Source: Terriglobus roseus (GTDB lineage: Bacteria > Acidobacteriota > Terriglobia > Terriglobales > Acidobacteriaceae). Taken from it: a stretch of DNA of 64,000 bases. Positions 34,961 through 45,033 of this stretch are shown here, in pieces (the stretch's first letter is position 1; the number at the start of each line of letters is the position of its first letter). The translations under genes were made by a program, and so were the position numbers. Below the pieces are notes generated by a model that saw only the letters and a program-made list of their open reading frames with translations, searched no databases and was not told the origin of the DNA. The stretch is from the NCBI RefSeq assembly GCF_900102185.1, contig NZ_LT629690.1:3720001-3784000 (forward strand). Reading direction: 5' to 3'.

Positions 34961-35876
34961 CTTCGAGATATGGGCAGCTTTCAGCTTCCTCCTCTTATTG
35001 TTCAATACAGCATTCGCGCAAGAACCCACCTTCCCATCAGAGGAAGGCATGCGCGCGGCTTTTCAGTTGCGCGCACGCTACGCCATGACGCCTAACATCA
35101 CGTACCTGCTAGCAAGTGGTGTGGACCTGAAGCTTGATCTCTATCAGCGCATCGATACAGATAAACCCATGCCAACCCTCATTTTCATCCATGGCGGTGG
35201 ATGGATTGGACTCAACAAGGAGTACTCTATCGGCGCCTTCATGCCTTGGGTGATGATGGGCTGGAACGTTGTGAATGTCGAATATCGCATGGCGCATGTT
35301 GCACTCGCGCCCGCCGCCGTCGAAGACTGCCTTTGTGCACTTCGCTGGGTTGCACAACATGCGAAGGACAAACACTTCGATCTATCGAGACTGGTCATTG
35401 CTGGAGAATCGGCAGGCGGTCACCTCGCACTTACCACGGGCCTTATCCAGGAATCAGCAGGGCTTGATCGCGAGTGCCCAGGCATGCCGCTCCCACGTGT
35501 AGCTGCCGTCGTTAGCTGGTTTGGCGTAGGCGACATGGAAAAGTTGCTACATCAAGATAACTTGCCGCCGGGCCGCGATGACGCGATTACATGGTTCGGC
35601 AGTATGCCCAACCGCGAAGCGATGGCGCGCCTCGTCTCGCCCATTCACTATGTTCGAAAAGACGGTCCGGCTGTCTTCCTTATCGCTGGGAACGAAGATC
35701 CCATCCTCGACTTTCACCAGAGTGTTGACATGGATGCTGCATTGAAAAGAGTCGGTGAACCATCTGAGCTGATGATCATCAATCACGGCCTTCATGGCCA
35801 CTTCACACCGGAGCAACAGATCACTATCTACTCGAAACTTCGCGCATTTCTGAAATCGAATCACGTTGAGCCTTAA
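34941..35876 (+). CDS. Exported alpha/beta-hydrolase, acetyl-esterase-like
   Basis: 311 residues with a signal peptide (FEIWAAFSFLLLLFNTAFAQ). The oxyanion motif HGGGW lies near residue 80 and the nucleophile elbow GESAGGH near 155. The acid is in GNEDPILDF and the His in NHGLHGHF. This is the BD-FAE/hormone-sensitive-lipase type used to deacylate sugars. It is the last gene of the sugar locus. It likely removes acyl groups from the imported glycan in the periplasm, which is inference. Confidence 0.88.
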   Translation: MPINRRSFEIWAAFSFLLLLFNTAFAQEPTFPSEEGMRAAFQLRARYAMTPNITYLLASGVDLKLDLYQRIDTDKPMPTLIFIHGGGWIGLNKEYSIGAFMPWVMMGWNVVNVEYRMAHVALAPAAVEDCLCALRWVAQHAKDKHFDLSRLVIAGESAGGHLALTTGLIQESAGLDRECPGMPLPRVAAVVSWFGVGDMEKLLHQDNLPPGRDDAITWFGSMPNREAMARLVSPIHYVRKDGPAVFLIAGNEDPILDFHQSVDMDAALKRVGEPSELMIINHGLHGHFTPEQQITIYSKLRAFLKSNHVEP

Positions 35877-35993
35877 CCGCACGCTTTCCATCCCATTTCA
35901 CTATCCGCAAGGGATATGGGCCAGCTGACTCCAGGATCAGCCGCTGTGCGATCTAATCAGGCGCAAAGACAGAACCGTGTATCGATGTACCAG

Positions 35994-37436
35994 TTACGGG
36001 GCGAGTTCCATCCCCGTTGCGGCGCTTAGCGCATGAACGGACATCCAGCTCTGCGAGTATGCATTCAGCGCATCGCTGGTGGAAGAGCGAGCATCGCGCA
36101 GTGCATCCAGATAATCGATCAGTGCTAAACCTCCGTGTTCAAATGCATAACGGGCGACAGATAGGACGTCGGCAGACTCATCGAGGTAGTGGTCACTGAA
36201 GCGATTCGAAATATTCAGTGCGTGAAGATAGCCAATCCAGGCCTGGTTCACATCAGAGGCGATCTGGTTGCGCGTCGCCTGTTCCGTCAAGCGAGCCGCC
36301 TGGGCCTGATAGCGGGCGGTGTCTTTGTTTCCCTGATTGCGATCGAAGATCCGCAATGGGATATTGACATTGAAGCCGGCAGAGTTGTCTGTACCGTTGC
36401 GATCGTATTCGGCTTCGACCGTGGGATCGGTAGTTCCGTTTGCTACAGCCAGCTTCACGGACGCATCAGCAGCCTGCACCCCTGCTTCCGCGGCTCGGAG
36501 ATCCGGACGCTGCTGGAGTGCTGTTGCGGTCAGAGTTTCACGCGACTGAGAAATGGGAATCGGGACAATCGGACCGGTCACATCGAAATCCGGTGAAGAC
36601 GTACCGATGCCCATCAAATTCTGCAAATGGTCCGAGGCTTGTTCCAACGTAATCTCGGTAGTCTGTTCATCTAGTTCAAAGGAACCCAACTGCATATCGA
36701 GACGTTCGTAGTCGAGCTTTCCGAGATCACCTGCTAAAAAACGATCGTGTCCGAGCTGCACTTCGTGACGGAAATCCGCAAGCTGTGCACGCGATATTTC
36801 CAGTGCAGCTTTCGCAATCAGCATTGTGGTGAACGCCTGGCGAACAGCGAGCTCTGTCTGTCGTACCGTGTCCTGAAGCTGCGCTTCTGTTTGCGCAGTA
36901 GTTGCACGAGCATTCTCAACTCGGTATTCACGTTTGTTTCCGCGCTCGAATAACCGTGACACCTGCACCGCATAAAAATACGGGTTGTTCCCCGTGGATG
37001 GGACGGTGACATTCGACGCCGAAACTCCAAGGTATGGATTGGCCCTTACGGCTGCTTGGATCTCCTGTGCACGCACGCCTCGAAGGTTCTGTTCCGCAGC
37101 TGCCAATGTGGGATTGTGCAGTCGCGCGGCATCCAATACCTGTCGCAGGGTCATCGCTCCCGGCTTTGCCGCAGGCAGCTTCCGCGGATCGGCCCCCGAT
37201 GGTGCTGCTGCGGCATAGCTTGCCGGCGTTTGGGCCACTTCCAGTGGTGACTGTGAGGGATGTGAGGCATCGGTACCGACGCTTTGACCCAATACGGTTC
37301 CAGCGTTAGTTCCCCCCGTTGCACCTCCCGTGGTGTTGCCTGCTCCGGAAGCACCGCCAACCTGTGCGGTGCAGAAAGGAGTCAGGAGTAATGTACCTGC
37401 CAATGCGATTTCTTGGATTGCATAACGATTTCTCAA
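35994..37436 (-). CDS. czcC: Outer-membrane efflux protein, CzcC/TolC-like
   Basis: 480 residues with a signal peptide and a Gly/Thr-rich stretch after it (residues 25-50). Two helical OEP repeats follow (LRQVLDAARLHNPTLAAAEQNLRGVRAQEI, then RPDLRAAEAGVQAADASVKLAVANG). It forms the trimeric outer-membrane channel of a tripartite metal pump. It is the last gene of the minus-strand operon and overlaps the RND gene by 4 bp. Confidence 0.92.
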   Translation of the reverse strand: MRNRYAIQEIALAGTLLLTPFCTAQVGGASGAGNTTGGATGGTNAGTVLGQSVGTDASHPSQSPLEVAQTPASYAAAAPSGADPRKLPAAKPGAMTLRQVLDAARLHNPTLAAAEQNLRGVRAQEIQAAVRANPYLGVSASNVTVPSTGNNPYFYAVQVSRLFERGNKREYRVENARATTAQTEAQLQDTVRQTELAVRQAFTTMLIAKAALEISRAQLADFRHEVQLGHDRFLAGDLGKLDYERLDMQLGSFELDEQTTEITLEQASDHLQNLMGIGTSSPDFDVTGPIVPIPISQSRETLTATALQQRPDLRAAEAGVQAADASVKLAVANGTTDPTVEAEYDRNGTDNSAGFNVNIPLRIFDRNQGNKDTARYQAQAARLTEQATRNQIASDVNQAWIGYLHALNISNRFSDHYLDESADVLSVARYAFEHGGLALIDYLDALRDARSSTSDALNAYSQSWMSVHALSAATGMELAP

Positions 37437-40400
37437 TGTGCGAACTCCTCATCAGTCGTCGGCAGCCGGTCTTCCTTTCGGGCGAGCCACACATACAACG
37501 TGGGCAATAGGAAGACGTTGATGATCAGCGCGCCGACGAGCCCGCCGACAATTACGATTGCGAACGGGCGTTGCGAATCTGAACCGATGCCATGCGACAG
37601 CGCTGCTGGCAATAAACCCAGCGTAGCCACCAGCATCGTCATGAGAATGGGACGAAGCCGCAGTACAGCTCCCTCGATCGCCGCTTTCTCTGGCGAACTA
37701 CCGTTCGAGCGTAGCTGGTTCATGTACTCGAGCATGATGATGCCGGTCTGCACCGAAACACCGAACAACGCAAGGAAACCGACACCCGAGGAAACTGAGA
37801 AGTGCGTACCAGTGATAAGCAGAGCCAACAGACCACCAATGGGGGCCATTGAAAGGTTGACGAGAATCAAAGAAGCCCACTTAGCAGAATTGAACATCGT
37901 GTAAAGGATGATGAAGATGAGCAGGAGCGTGATCGGCAGCACGATAAGCAGGCGGCGCGACGAGCGTTTCTGGCTTTCGTATTCGCCCGCCCAGTCGAGC
38001 TTGTAGCCAGGTGGCATCGTGACCTGAGCGTTCACTTTACGAATCGCCTCTTCCACTGTCGATCCGAGGTCGCGATCGCGAACAGAGTACTTAATCGCTA
38101 CATAGCGAAGCCCATTCTCGCGATAGATCTCTTCTGCACCATCGGTCGTCTGCAGCTTCGTGACCTGCGCCAAAGAGACGCGTTCTCCGGAAGGTGAAAC
38201 GAGACGAATATCGTTGATCGCTTCTGGTGTCGAACGATAGGGACCCGCATATCGTGTCGTCACGTCGTAACGAGCTTCTCCATCCAGCACCGTTGTGACT
38301 GCGCTGCCACCTACGGCAGTTTCGATAGCATCCTGGATATCCGAGACATTGAGTCCGAAACGCGCAGCAGCATCACGATCAACCACAAAATTCAGATTGG
38401 GTTGGCCTATGACACGGAATAGTCCTAGATCGTGAATGCCGCGTACCGTTCCCATCACGCGCAGGATCTCGTTTGCTTTGGCCTCGAGATCCTTCAGATC
38501 GGTACCGTAGAGTTTGACCGCAAGCTCTCCCTTCACGCCGCTTACAGCTTCTTCCACGTTGTCTGAAATAGGCTGCGAAAAGTTCCAAATCACGCCCGGC
38601 AACTCATCAAGCTGCCGATTCATGGCCGTGATGAGTTCATCCTTATCCTGGTGAAAGACAGGCCGCCACTGCTCCTTGGGCTTCAGATCAACGTAATACT
38701 CCGTGTTAAAGAAACCGGTTGTATCGGTACCATCATCCGGACGTCCGATCTGGCTCACGACCTGCAAGACTTCAGGAAACGATGCCAGCTTGATTCGAGT
38801 GCGATTCGCAACGGCAAGACTCTCCGATGGGCCTGTCGACGGCGCCAGTGTGCCACGAACCCATATAGCACCTTCATCAAGGTGCGGAAGAAACTCCGAT
38901 CCAATGACCCCGCTCGCCACGAGGCCGAGCGATGTGAGCAACGCAGCAGCAGCGACGCTGAATGTGATCGCACGATGTTCGATCGCCCACTGTACAGCCC
39001 AACGATATCGCCCCGTCAGCCAGACAAGAACGGGATTCTCCCACTCGGAAGTACCTTTACGGAAGAAGAAGCTGGCGAGCATGGGAGCCACCAGCATGGA
39101 GAAAATCAAAGCGCCGAGCAGAGCAAATGCGACCGTCCAACTCATCGGTTTGAACAGACGTCCTTCTACCGACTGCAGAGTAAAGATCGGGAGATAGGTC
39201 GTGATGATAATGCCGATGGCATAAAACACCGGCCTCTGCACTTCATGTGCTGCCAGACGGATCTGCTCACGCACCGTGAGATCTTCGCGACGCGCGTGGC
39301 TGAGATGTCGGACGATGTTCTCGATCATTACCACAGCGCCATCAACAACCATGCCGAAGTCGAGCGCACCAAGCGATAGAAGATTTGCGGGGATTTGGCG
39401 TAGATCAAGACAAATCGACGCAAACAGTAGCGAGAATGGGATCGTGAGGGCAACGATCAACGCGCCACGCAGATTCCCGAGGAATAGAAACAGGATGATG
39501 ACGACGAGGACGATGCCTTCCGTGAGGTTGTGCAGAACTGTGTGCGTTGTAAGATGCAACAGATTCGATCGATCGAGGAACGGAACAAGTTGTACCCCCT
39601 TGGGAAGTACACGCGAATTCAGCTCGTCTACCTTTGCGTGGATGCCCTCCAACGTGACGTCGGAGTTCGCGCCCTTTTGCAGTAAGGCAAGACCTTCCAC
39701 GGCGTCGGGATTATCGGCTAGTTTCCCGTCTCCTCGTCGTATCGTCTGACCGATCTGACCAAGGCGAATCTTCGGGCCTTGCGAAACCGTTGCAATGTCA
39801 CGGATACGGAGGGCGGTTCCGTTCTGCGCCTTGATGGAAGTGTTCCCGATGTCGTCGACGGTGCGATAGAGCCCAACCTCCCGTACGTTAATTTGTTGCG
39901 ATCCCTGTTCGATGAAGCTGCCGCCGGCATTCGTGTTGTTCGCAGCAAGTGCCTGTTTCACCTGAGCGATGTTCAACCCGTACGATACGAGTTTCTCTGG
40001 GTCCACAACCACGTGGTACTCACGCGTTGGGCCGCCGAAGCTCGATACATCCACGACTCCTGGAACGGTGCGAAGATTTTTCTCGAGCGTCCAATCCTCG
40101 AGGCTTTTCAACGCCATGGTGTCATAGCTGGGGTTGGTACTCTGCAATGTGTACCAGTAGATCTGGCCTACAGGACTCCAGTCTGTTCCTATCTGTGGCT
40201 GCAGGTTGTTTGGGAGCGTCACCTGCGTCAACCGTTCAACGACCTTCTCTCGATTCCAGTCGTTGACACTGTCGTCATCGAAGATCATGGTGACACTGGA
40301 GAGTCCAGCAAGTGATGTGGACCGCAAATGTGTCATATGCGGAATGCCGGCAAACCCTATCTCCAGAGGAACTGTTACCTGTTGCTCCACCTCTTCGGCT

Positions 40401-40570
40401 GCACGACCAGGCCATTGCGTGATGACCGTGACATAGTTGTTTGCGACATCGGGATACGCTTCAACCGGCAGGTTGTGGAATGAAATGATGCCCCAACCAA
40501 ATAAGAGAATGGCAACGGTCGCAACGATGAAGGGGTTATCCAGCGCGAAATCGACGAGTTTCCGAATCAT
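37433..40570 (-). CDS. czcA: Heavy-metal RND efflux pump, CzcA-type
   Basis: 1045 residues, the usual length for the HME subfamily of RND transporters. Helix 1 is preceded by MIRKLVDFALDNPF. Two large periplasmic loops and 12 helices are evident. The membrane motif LDFGMVVDGAVVMIENIVRHL contains the Asp pattern of the CzcA branch (divalent Co/Zn/Cd/Ni) rather than the AxGAMVDA form of CusA (Cu/Ag). The second half ends FALFGVSVQTGIIMLEYM and DSQRPFAIVIVGGL. It exchanges protons for metal ions from periplasm or cytoplasm. Its ATG shares one base with the adaptor stop, so translation is coupled. Confidence 0.94.
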   Translation of the reverse strand: MIRKLVDFALDNPFIVATVAILLFGWGIISFHNLPVEAYPDVANNYVTVITQWPGRAAEEVEQQVTVPLEIGFAGIPHMTHLRSTSLAGLSSVTMIFDDDSVNDWNREKVVERLTQVTLPNNLQPQIGTDWSPVGQIYWYTLQSTNPSYDTMALKSLEDWTLEKNLRTVPGVVDVSSFGGPTREYHVVVDPEKLVSYGLNIAQVKQALAANNTNAGGSFIEQGSQQINVREVGLYRTVDDIGNTSIKAQNGTALRIRDIATVSQGPKIRLGQIGQTIRRGDGKLADNPDAVEGLALLQKGANSDVTLEGIHAKVDELNSRVLPKGVQLVPFLDRSNLLHLTTHTVLHNLTEGIVLVVIILFLFLGNLRGALIVALTIPFSLLFASICLDLRQIPANLLSLGALDFGMVVDGAVVMIENIVRHLSHARREDLTVREQIRLAAHEVQRPVFYAIGIIITTYLPIFTLQSVEGRLFKPMSWTVAFALLGALIFSMLVAPMLASFFFRKGTSEWENPVLVWLTGRYRWAVQWAIEHRAITFSVAAAALLTSLGLVASGVIGSEFLPHLDEGAIWVRGTLAPSTGPSESLAVANRTRIKLASFPEVLQVVSQIGRPDDGTDTTGFFNTEYYVDLKPKEQWRPVFHQDKDELITAMNRQLDELPGVIWNFSQPISDNVEEAVSGVKGELAVKLYGTDLKDLEAKANEILRVMGTVRGIHDLGLFRVIGQPNLNFVVDRDAAARFGLNVSDIQDAIETAVGGSAVTTVLDGEARYDVTTRYAGPYRSTPEAINDIRLVSPSGERVSLAQVTKLQTTDGAEEIYRENGLRYVAIKYSVRDRDLGSTVEEAIRKVNAQVTMPPGYKLDWAGEYESQKRSSRRLLIVLPITLLLIFIILYTMFNSAKWASLILVNLSMAPIGGLLALLITGTHFSVSSGVGFLALFGVSVQTGIIMLEYMNQLRSNGSSPEKAAIEGAVLRLRPILMTMLVATLGLLPAALSHGIGSDSQRPFAIVIVGGLVGALIINVFLLPTLYVWLARKEDRLPTTDEEFAH

Positions 40571-41736
40571 TACTGCGCCGCCGTGTTCTGCAACTCAAGA
40601 GCATTCGAAACGACGTGCGCTCCGGCTCCGAGGCCGGAAGCCACCTCCACCGACCCATTCGAAAGTGTCTGCGATACACGCACCGAAGTACGGTGATAGG
40701 TATTGTTCGCATTGGTCGGCACGAAGACGTAGTCCCGATCGTGCAGGTGGAGGATGGCGGCTCCGGGGATGATGACTGCAGGATGCGCTTTCTGCCCGTG
40801 AAAGGTCGCCGTCGCGAACATACCAATGCGCAACAGGTTGTTCGGATTGTTCACCTGGATGCGGACCTTCGCTGTGCGGATGGAAGGATCGAGAATGGCC
40901 CCAATGTCCGAAACCGTGCCTGCGTGCGACTTCTCCGGAAAAGCATTCAGGCGAATGTCGGCTAGTTCGCCTAGATGCACAGTCGAAAGGTCATTCTCGT
41001 AAACGTCGCAAATGACCCATACATAAGATAGATCGGCGATCGTGAGTGAGCCTGCAATACCCGCGAGGTTGATACCAGCGGCACCGGCGGTGGTGGTGTT
41101 TTGTGCCACGACGATGCCCGCGATAGGAGCGTAAACCTTGACGGTGTCGCCCGGATGGTCCTTGTCCACGCCAAGTATGCGGAGCTGCTGTTCTGCCGCA
41201 CGCTGTGCAGCGCGAGCATCATCATCCGCGTTCTGAGCAACGTCAAGTTGGCTCTTGGCAATCGCTCCCTTATCGAAGAGCAGCTTGTCACGAGTCAGCG
41301 TTGTGTTTGTCAGATCCGCATTCGACAACGCGGTTTGATAGCTCTGGAAAGCTTGCGTCACATCGGGTGACTGTACTTCCATCACAAGCTGGCCCTTACG
41401 GACGGTATCGCCCAGACCTACGTGCAACGCGACGACCCTGCCGTTTGCGATGGAGAGCACCGGTACCTCACGCGAGACGTCAGGCTGAACGGTGCCAGTA
41501 ACGTTAAGGGTGTCGTACACCGACTGCTGCTGGGCTGCGACTAGCGGAAAACGCGCTGCATCCGCGACCTGCACAGTATCGTCAGTACCGGCACTGACCA
41601 CTTGAGGTGTGTTCGGCGGATCTTCCGCCGCCTCAGAAGTATTGGCTTTGTGGCAGCCATTCAGGGCGCAGAAGAGGCCTGCAATCGCGAGAGCAGTGCT
41701 GAGGCGCCGAGCCTGCTCTGTGAGCGTGAAGTTCAT
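40570..41736 (-). CDS. czcB: RND efflux periplasmic adaptor (membrane-fusion lipoprotein)
   Basis: About 388 residues from the ATG at 41736; a GTG at 41766 would add ten. A lipoprotein signal ends in the lipobox LNGC, so the protein is anchored by its lipidated Cys. The barrel-sandwich half-motifs (REVPVLSIANGRVVALHVGLGDTVRKGQLVMEV and VYAPIAGIVVAQNTTTAGAAG) flank a coiled-coil hairpin. It links the CzcA-type pump to the outer-membrane channel. First gene of the efflux operon, divergent from the sensor kinase at 41892. Confidence 0.92.
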   Translation of the reverse strand: MNFTLTEQARRLSTALAIAGLFCALNGCHKANTSEAAEDPPNTPQVVSAGTDDTVQVADAARFPLVAAQQQSVYDTLNVTGTVQPDVSREVPVLSIANGRVVALHVGLGDTVRKGQLVMEVQSPDVTQAFQSYQTALSNADLTNTTLTRDKLLFDKGAIAKSQLDVAQNADDDARAAQRAAEQQLRILGVDKDHPGDTVKVYAPIAGIVVAQNTTTAGAAGINLAGIAGSLTIADLSYVWVICDVYENDLSTVHLGELADIRLNAFPEKSHAGTVSDIGAILDPSIRTAKVRIQVNNPNNLLRIGMFATATFHGQKAHPAVIIPGAAILHLHDRDYVFVPTNANNTYHRTSVRVSQTLSNGSVEVASGLGAGAHVVSNALELQNTAAQ

Positions 41737-41891
41737 CTTCGTAGACGTGTTTCCTTGGTTGGACACAGCTTCAGGATGCCAGCTAAAGCGTGGTGATCGA
41801 AGCGAATACGGACGTATCTTCCGATATGAGGAGCTATCTTTTGATCACTTGCAGATGCACCGCTCCTGAGACTGAGCGATGATCTATAGCT

Positions 41892-43283
41892 GTGCAAACA
41901 TGGCTCACTCTCCGGTCCCATCCATGGGCAACCACCGCCGTTGCGGTTGGGTTGATCTGCGTCATTGGACCTTTGGATTTCGTACTGCCGCACGGCATTC
42001 CCTTGCTCCTTGCCTATCTCCTACCGATTGCGTTGATAGGTACAGTGAGCTCGCGAGTCGGCATTCTGTTGGCGGCGTCCGTTTGCACAGCAGTATCGGA
42101 AGCTACCGATGCATACGTCTGGAACGTGCGCGAGGGCATCGCGCGTGATTTGGTCACTCTCATCGCATTCGCGGCGGTTGGGCTTTATGTAAGAGAATTT
42201 GTAACCAAACAGGAAACAGAGCGGCTGCACGTTCAAGCACTCAGCGATGAGAATGCTGCACGTATCGAGGCTGAAGAGCAGCTAACTCTTCTTATCGGTA
42301 ACTCAGCCCTTTCTATCCTCACGATGAGCGACGATGGCTCCGTTTTGCAGGCAAACATTGCAGCCCAACGTATGTTCTCGGGCAAGGATGAAGATACGCA
42401 AATTGTAGGGCTCAAGATTGACACACTTCTCCCATCCTTAGGTCGCGTGATGGCACGTTCCGCGGAAGGACGAAACATGAGGACGATGATGCAGGCGCAG
42501 GGAGTTCGATTTGATGGCGAACCCTTCCTGAGCGAAGTATGGTTCTCAAATTACTCCACAAGCCTCGGCAGACGAACAGCAGCCATGGTCGTGGATATCT
42601 CTGAAGAATTTCGCAACCGAGAGGAGTCTGTCACCGAACAGCTACTCAACAACTCACGCCTCGCAGTTGGCGCGATGGCGCATGAAATGCGCAACGTAGT
42701 GGGTGCGATCCAGTTGGTGATGCAATCGCTCGCGTCGGACTCGCCCGTGTTTGTCCAGAGTACGAATATGGTTGCGATGAGAGAGCTTGTCTCAACCCTT
42801 GAAACTATGGCTTCAAGTCAACTTTCCTACGTCAAACGAAATGCCGCACAAATCTCGCTAAATCAATTCCTATCCGAACTGTATGTTGTCGCACGCGCCA
42901 TCCTTTCGGAATACGACATCGAGTTGCTTTGGGACGTTCCTCAAAATCATCCTTCTGTGTGGGCTGATACCGAAGGTCTTATGCAAGTCTTCTTGAACTT
43001 GCTACGCAATTCTCGCTCAGCGCTCTTACATACGACGAATGCGCGCGTTCGTATTCAAAGCCGCGTTGTAGAAGATCGTGTAGAGATCACTTGTTCGGAC
43101 AATGGTCCTGGTGTAGCAGATCCCGCAAAACTCTTTCGCCCATTCCAATCGTCACGACCCGTGACAGGTCTCGGGCTATATCTGTCACGGGCCATTCTAA
43201 ACAGCTTCCGCGGAGAACTACGCTTCGTTCCGAAAGAAGAAGGGGCCGAATTCGTTGTGGAACTTGAGGTGGTGCAGGCATGA
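41892..43283 (+). CDS. Membrane PAS-type sensor histidine kinase
   Basis: 463 residues from a GTG start. Several N-terminal helices (about residues 12-105) are followed by a short coiled linker and a PAS-like domain (ILTMSDDGSVLQANIAAQRMF, about residues 137-230). The kinase core has GAMAHEMRNVVGAIQL (phospho-His), NLLRNSRSALLH (N box), CSDNGPGV and VTGLGLYLSRAIL (G boxes). It overlaps the regulator gene by 4 bp. The 155-bp gap shared with the metal-efflux operon suggests it may control that operon, though the sensor domain shows no obvious metal site. Confidence 0.9.
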   Translation: MQTWLTLRSHPWATTAVAVGLICVIGPLDFVLPHGIPLLLAYLLPIALIGTVSSRVGILLAASVCTAVSEATDAYVWNVREGIARDLVTLIAFAAVGLYVREFVTKQETERLHVQALSDENAARIEAEEQLTLLIGNSALSILTMSDDGSVLQANIAAQRMFSGKDEDTQIVGLKIDTLLPSLGRVMARSAEGRNMRTMMQAQGVRFDGEPFLSEVWFSNYSTSLGRRTAAMVVDISEEFRNREESVTEQLLNNSRLAVGAMAHEMRNVVGAIQLVMQSLASDSPVFVQSTNMVAMRELVSTLETMASSQLSYVKRNAAQISLNQFLSELYVVARAILSEYDIELLWDVPQNHPSVWADTEGLMQVFLNLLRNSRSALLHTTNARVRIQSRVVEDRVEITCSDNGPGVADPAKLFRPFQSSRPVTGLGLYLSRAILNSFRGELRFVPKEEGAEFVVELEVVQA

Positions 43284-43948
43284 ACCCCATTTCGCGAGTC
43301 GTCAGAATCGTGCTCATCGATGATCATGTCCTTTTTCGTGAAGGCCTGCGTAGCGTTCTGGAAGGCAACGATGCTTTCAGCATAGTCGGAACTGCGTCTA
43401 CGCTGCCCGATGCATTGGAGCTTTGCGCGAAAGGACCTAGCTTCGATCTGGCACTTATCGATTATCAGTTGCACACAGATGACAACACCGCGAACGGTCT
43501 TGAGGTTCTTCGAACACTTCGCGCTAGCCGCCCCGAAGCCAACGCCATAGTGCTGACTGGCGGGCTACCGACAGATACTTTGCTCGAGATTCTGAAGCAA
43601 CATCGAGCAGGTGTCTTCCTCAAGACAGAGCCCGTCTCGGAACTCCTGATAGCAATCGAGAAGACCTTACGTGGTGAAGTTGCTATCTCCGCGAAAGCAG
43701 CAGAAGCGTTGTTGCAAGCAACAGAACTGGGCAACACCGCCGCTGCACCCGCGTCCTTCAGTGAGCGCGATCTCCTTGTTTTGCGGCTAATCACGGAGGG
43801 TCTCGCGAACAAAGAGATCGCCATACATCTGAACACCTCTGAGAGCAACGTTAAGGCGATCCTCCAACGTCTTTTTGAGAAGACGGGTGTTCGATCCCGC
43901 TCCCAGCTCGTTCGCTATGTCTTCGAATTCAATTTGGAGCTTTCTTGA
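43280..43948 (+). CDS. NarL/FixJ-family response regulator
   Basis: 222 residues. The receiver carries the acidic pair in IVLIDDHVLFREGL and the phospho-Asp in LALIDYQLH. The LuxR-type HTH is LITEGLANKEIAIHLNTSESNVKAILQRLFEKTGVRSRSQLV at the C-terminus. The ATG overlaps the kinase stop (ATGA). NarL regulators usually pair with HisKA_3 kinases, whereas the partner here has an ordinary HisKA-like AHEMRN box, a slightly unusual pairing. Confidence 0.93.
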   Translation: MNPISRVVRIVLIDDHVLFREGLRSVLEGNDAFSIVGTASTLPDALELCAKGPSFDLALIDYQLHTDDNTANGLEVLRTLRASRPEANAIVLTGGLPTDTLLEILKQHRAGVFLKTEPVSELLIAIEKTLRGEVAISAKAAEALLQATELGNTAAAPASFSERDLLVLRLITEGLANKEIAIHLNTSESNVKAILQRLFEKTGVRSRSQLVRYVFEFNLELS

Positions 43949-44420
43949 GACCGAAAAGGTCAGTAAGGGAGCACATACGGCGCTGCCGGCGTCGCCAACG
44001 CATTCGATCGAATCTCCTGCTGGCGATCTTCTTTGGAATTCCCTTGTTTCTGTTGGTCGTAACGATACTCTTTCGCTTCCTTGAGAGACCTCGATAGTAT
44101 GTTGAGCCAGCCACAGCTGTAGCTACATGGAGCTGCCTGCATCCCAGGGTTGAACGGAATTGGAGACTCCCCGCCTGCAACAAGGCGATATGTCTTTGCC
44201 GGGCACGTTCGCGTTAGGCACAAAAAGATGCAAGCGAATTTGAAATCAGAACTTAGTCCTGCAAGGCACACCAACAGAGCCGAAGGGAGATTAAGGAGTT
44301 AATGCAGCCGATATGGACGGCTTCTTTTAGATCTTCTCGGGTCAATTCTGCGGGACCTCGCCATCGACGGTGGCTGGCAAAACCTCCATATGCGCAAACG
44401 GTAGGCGTAACGTCGCCCTA
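43949..44420. other. Convergent intergenic region
   Basis: About 470 bp between the response regulator (plus) and the cupin gene (minus). A minus-strand frame at 43960-44274 exists but has no family signature or ribosome site and is not called. No terminator hairpin with a T-run was found. Confidence 0.45.
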
Positions 44421-44861
44421 CTACTTCTGATCTCCACCGATCGCGATCACCATATACTTCGCGGGCGTGTCCCCCACGTTGCGAACCGTATGCATCGTCC
44501 CATAGGCCACGTAGATCACGCTGCCAGGCTCGGCCTTCTCCGAAACGCCATCATGTTCAAAGAGCAGCGTTCCTTCGCGCACCAGGATGAATTCTGAGTG
44601 CTGAATGGTATGCGGTGGATTCGGCTTGGCTCCGACCGGCTGCGTGGACTCATGGATCGAGACCGGCTCTCCGGTGGCCAATGCTGCATGCAGAATGTCA
44701 CGGCTCTGCCCACCGTTCGCCATCGTGCGCACGCTGCCCTGTTCCGGCGTAAACACCCGCGCCTTCGCCAGCTCTCCCGTACCCATCGTAGGCGCTGCAG
44801 AACTTTGCCCAAGACCCATACCGCACCCCATCAGCAAACAAGCCACTGCAAGATATTTCAT
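44421..44861 (-). CDS. Exported cupin-domain protein
   Basis: About 146 residues from the ATG at 44861; an ATG three codons earlier is possible. A signal peptide (MKYLAVACLLMGCGMGLGQ) contains a Cys that could serve as a lipobox. The cupin barrel motifs are PHTIQHSEFILVREGTLLFEHDG (motif 1) and PGSVIYVAYGTMHTVRNVG (motif 2), with His and Glu metal ligands. It is downstream of the PQQ dehydrogenase on the same strand, 173 bp away. It may be an auxiliary carbohydrate-binding or isomerase-like protein. Function is unknown. Confidence 0.82.
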   Translation of the reverse strand: MKYLAVACLLMGCGMGLGQSSAAPTMGTGELAKARVFTPEQGSVRTMANGGQSRDILHAALATGEPVSIHESTQPVGAKPNPPHTIQHSEFILVREGTLLFEHDGVSEKAEPGSVIYVAYGTMHTVRNVGDTPAKYMVIAIGGDQK

Positions 44862-45033
44862 GGCGCCCATCGTACGCCGTTCGCTGAACGTTAAAGAAGA
44901 AGAACGTTAACCTTTATCGCCAGCACTGAACCAAACTATGTGGCCGAACCATAGCCGGTCATTGAGGAGTCACCCGTCCCGGTCAAACCGAGACCAGACG
45001 GGAGCGGTTCAGGTGCGACGCGTTTGCCTTCGA

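Noticed and set aside
41806-41817. ATACG-GA-CGTAT palindrome in the gap between the efflux operon and sensor kinase
   Set aside because: Only 5-bp arms and a single copy; not enough to call an operator for the adjacent two-component system.
43960-44274. 104-codon minus-strand frame between the response regulator and cupin genes
   Set aside because: No ribosome site, no domain signature and poor amino-acid composition for a real protein.
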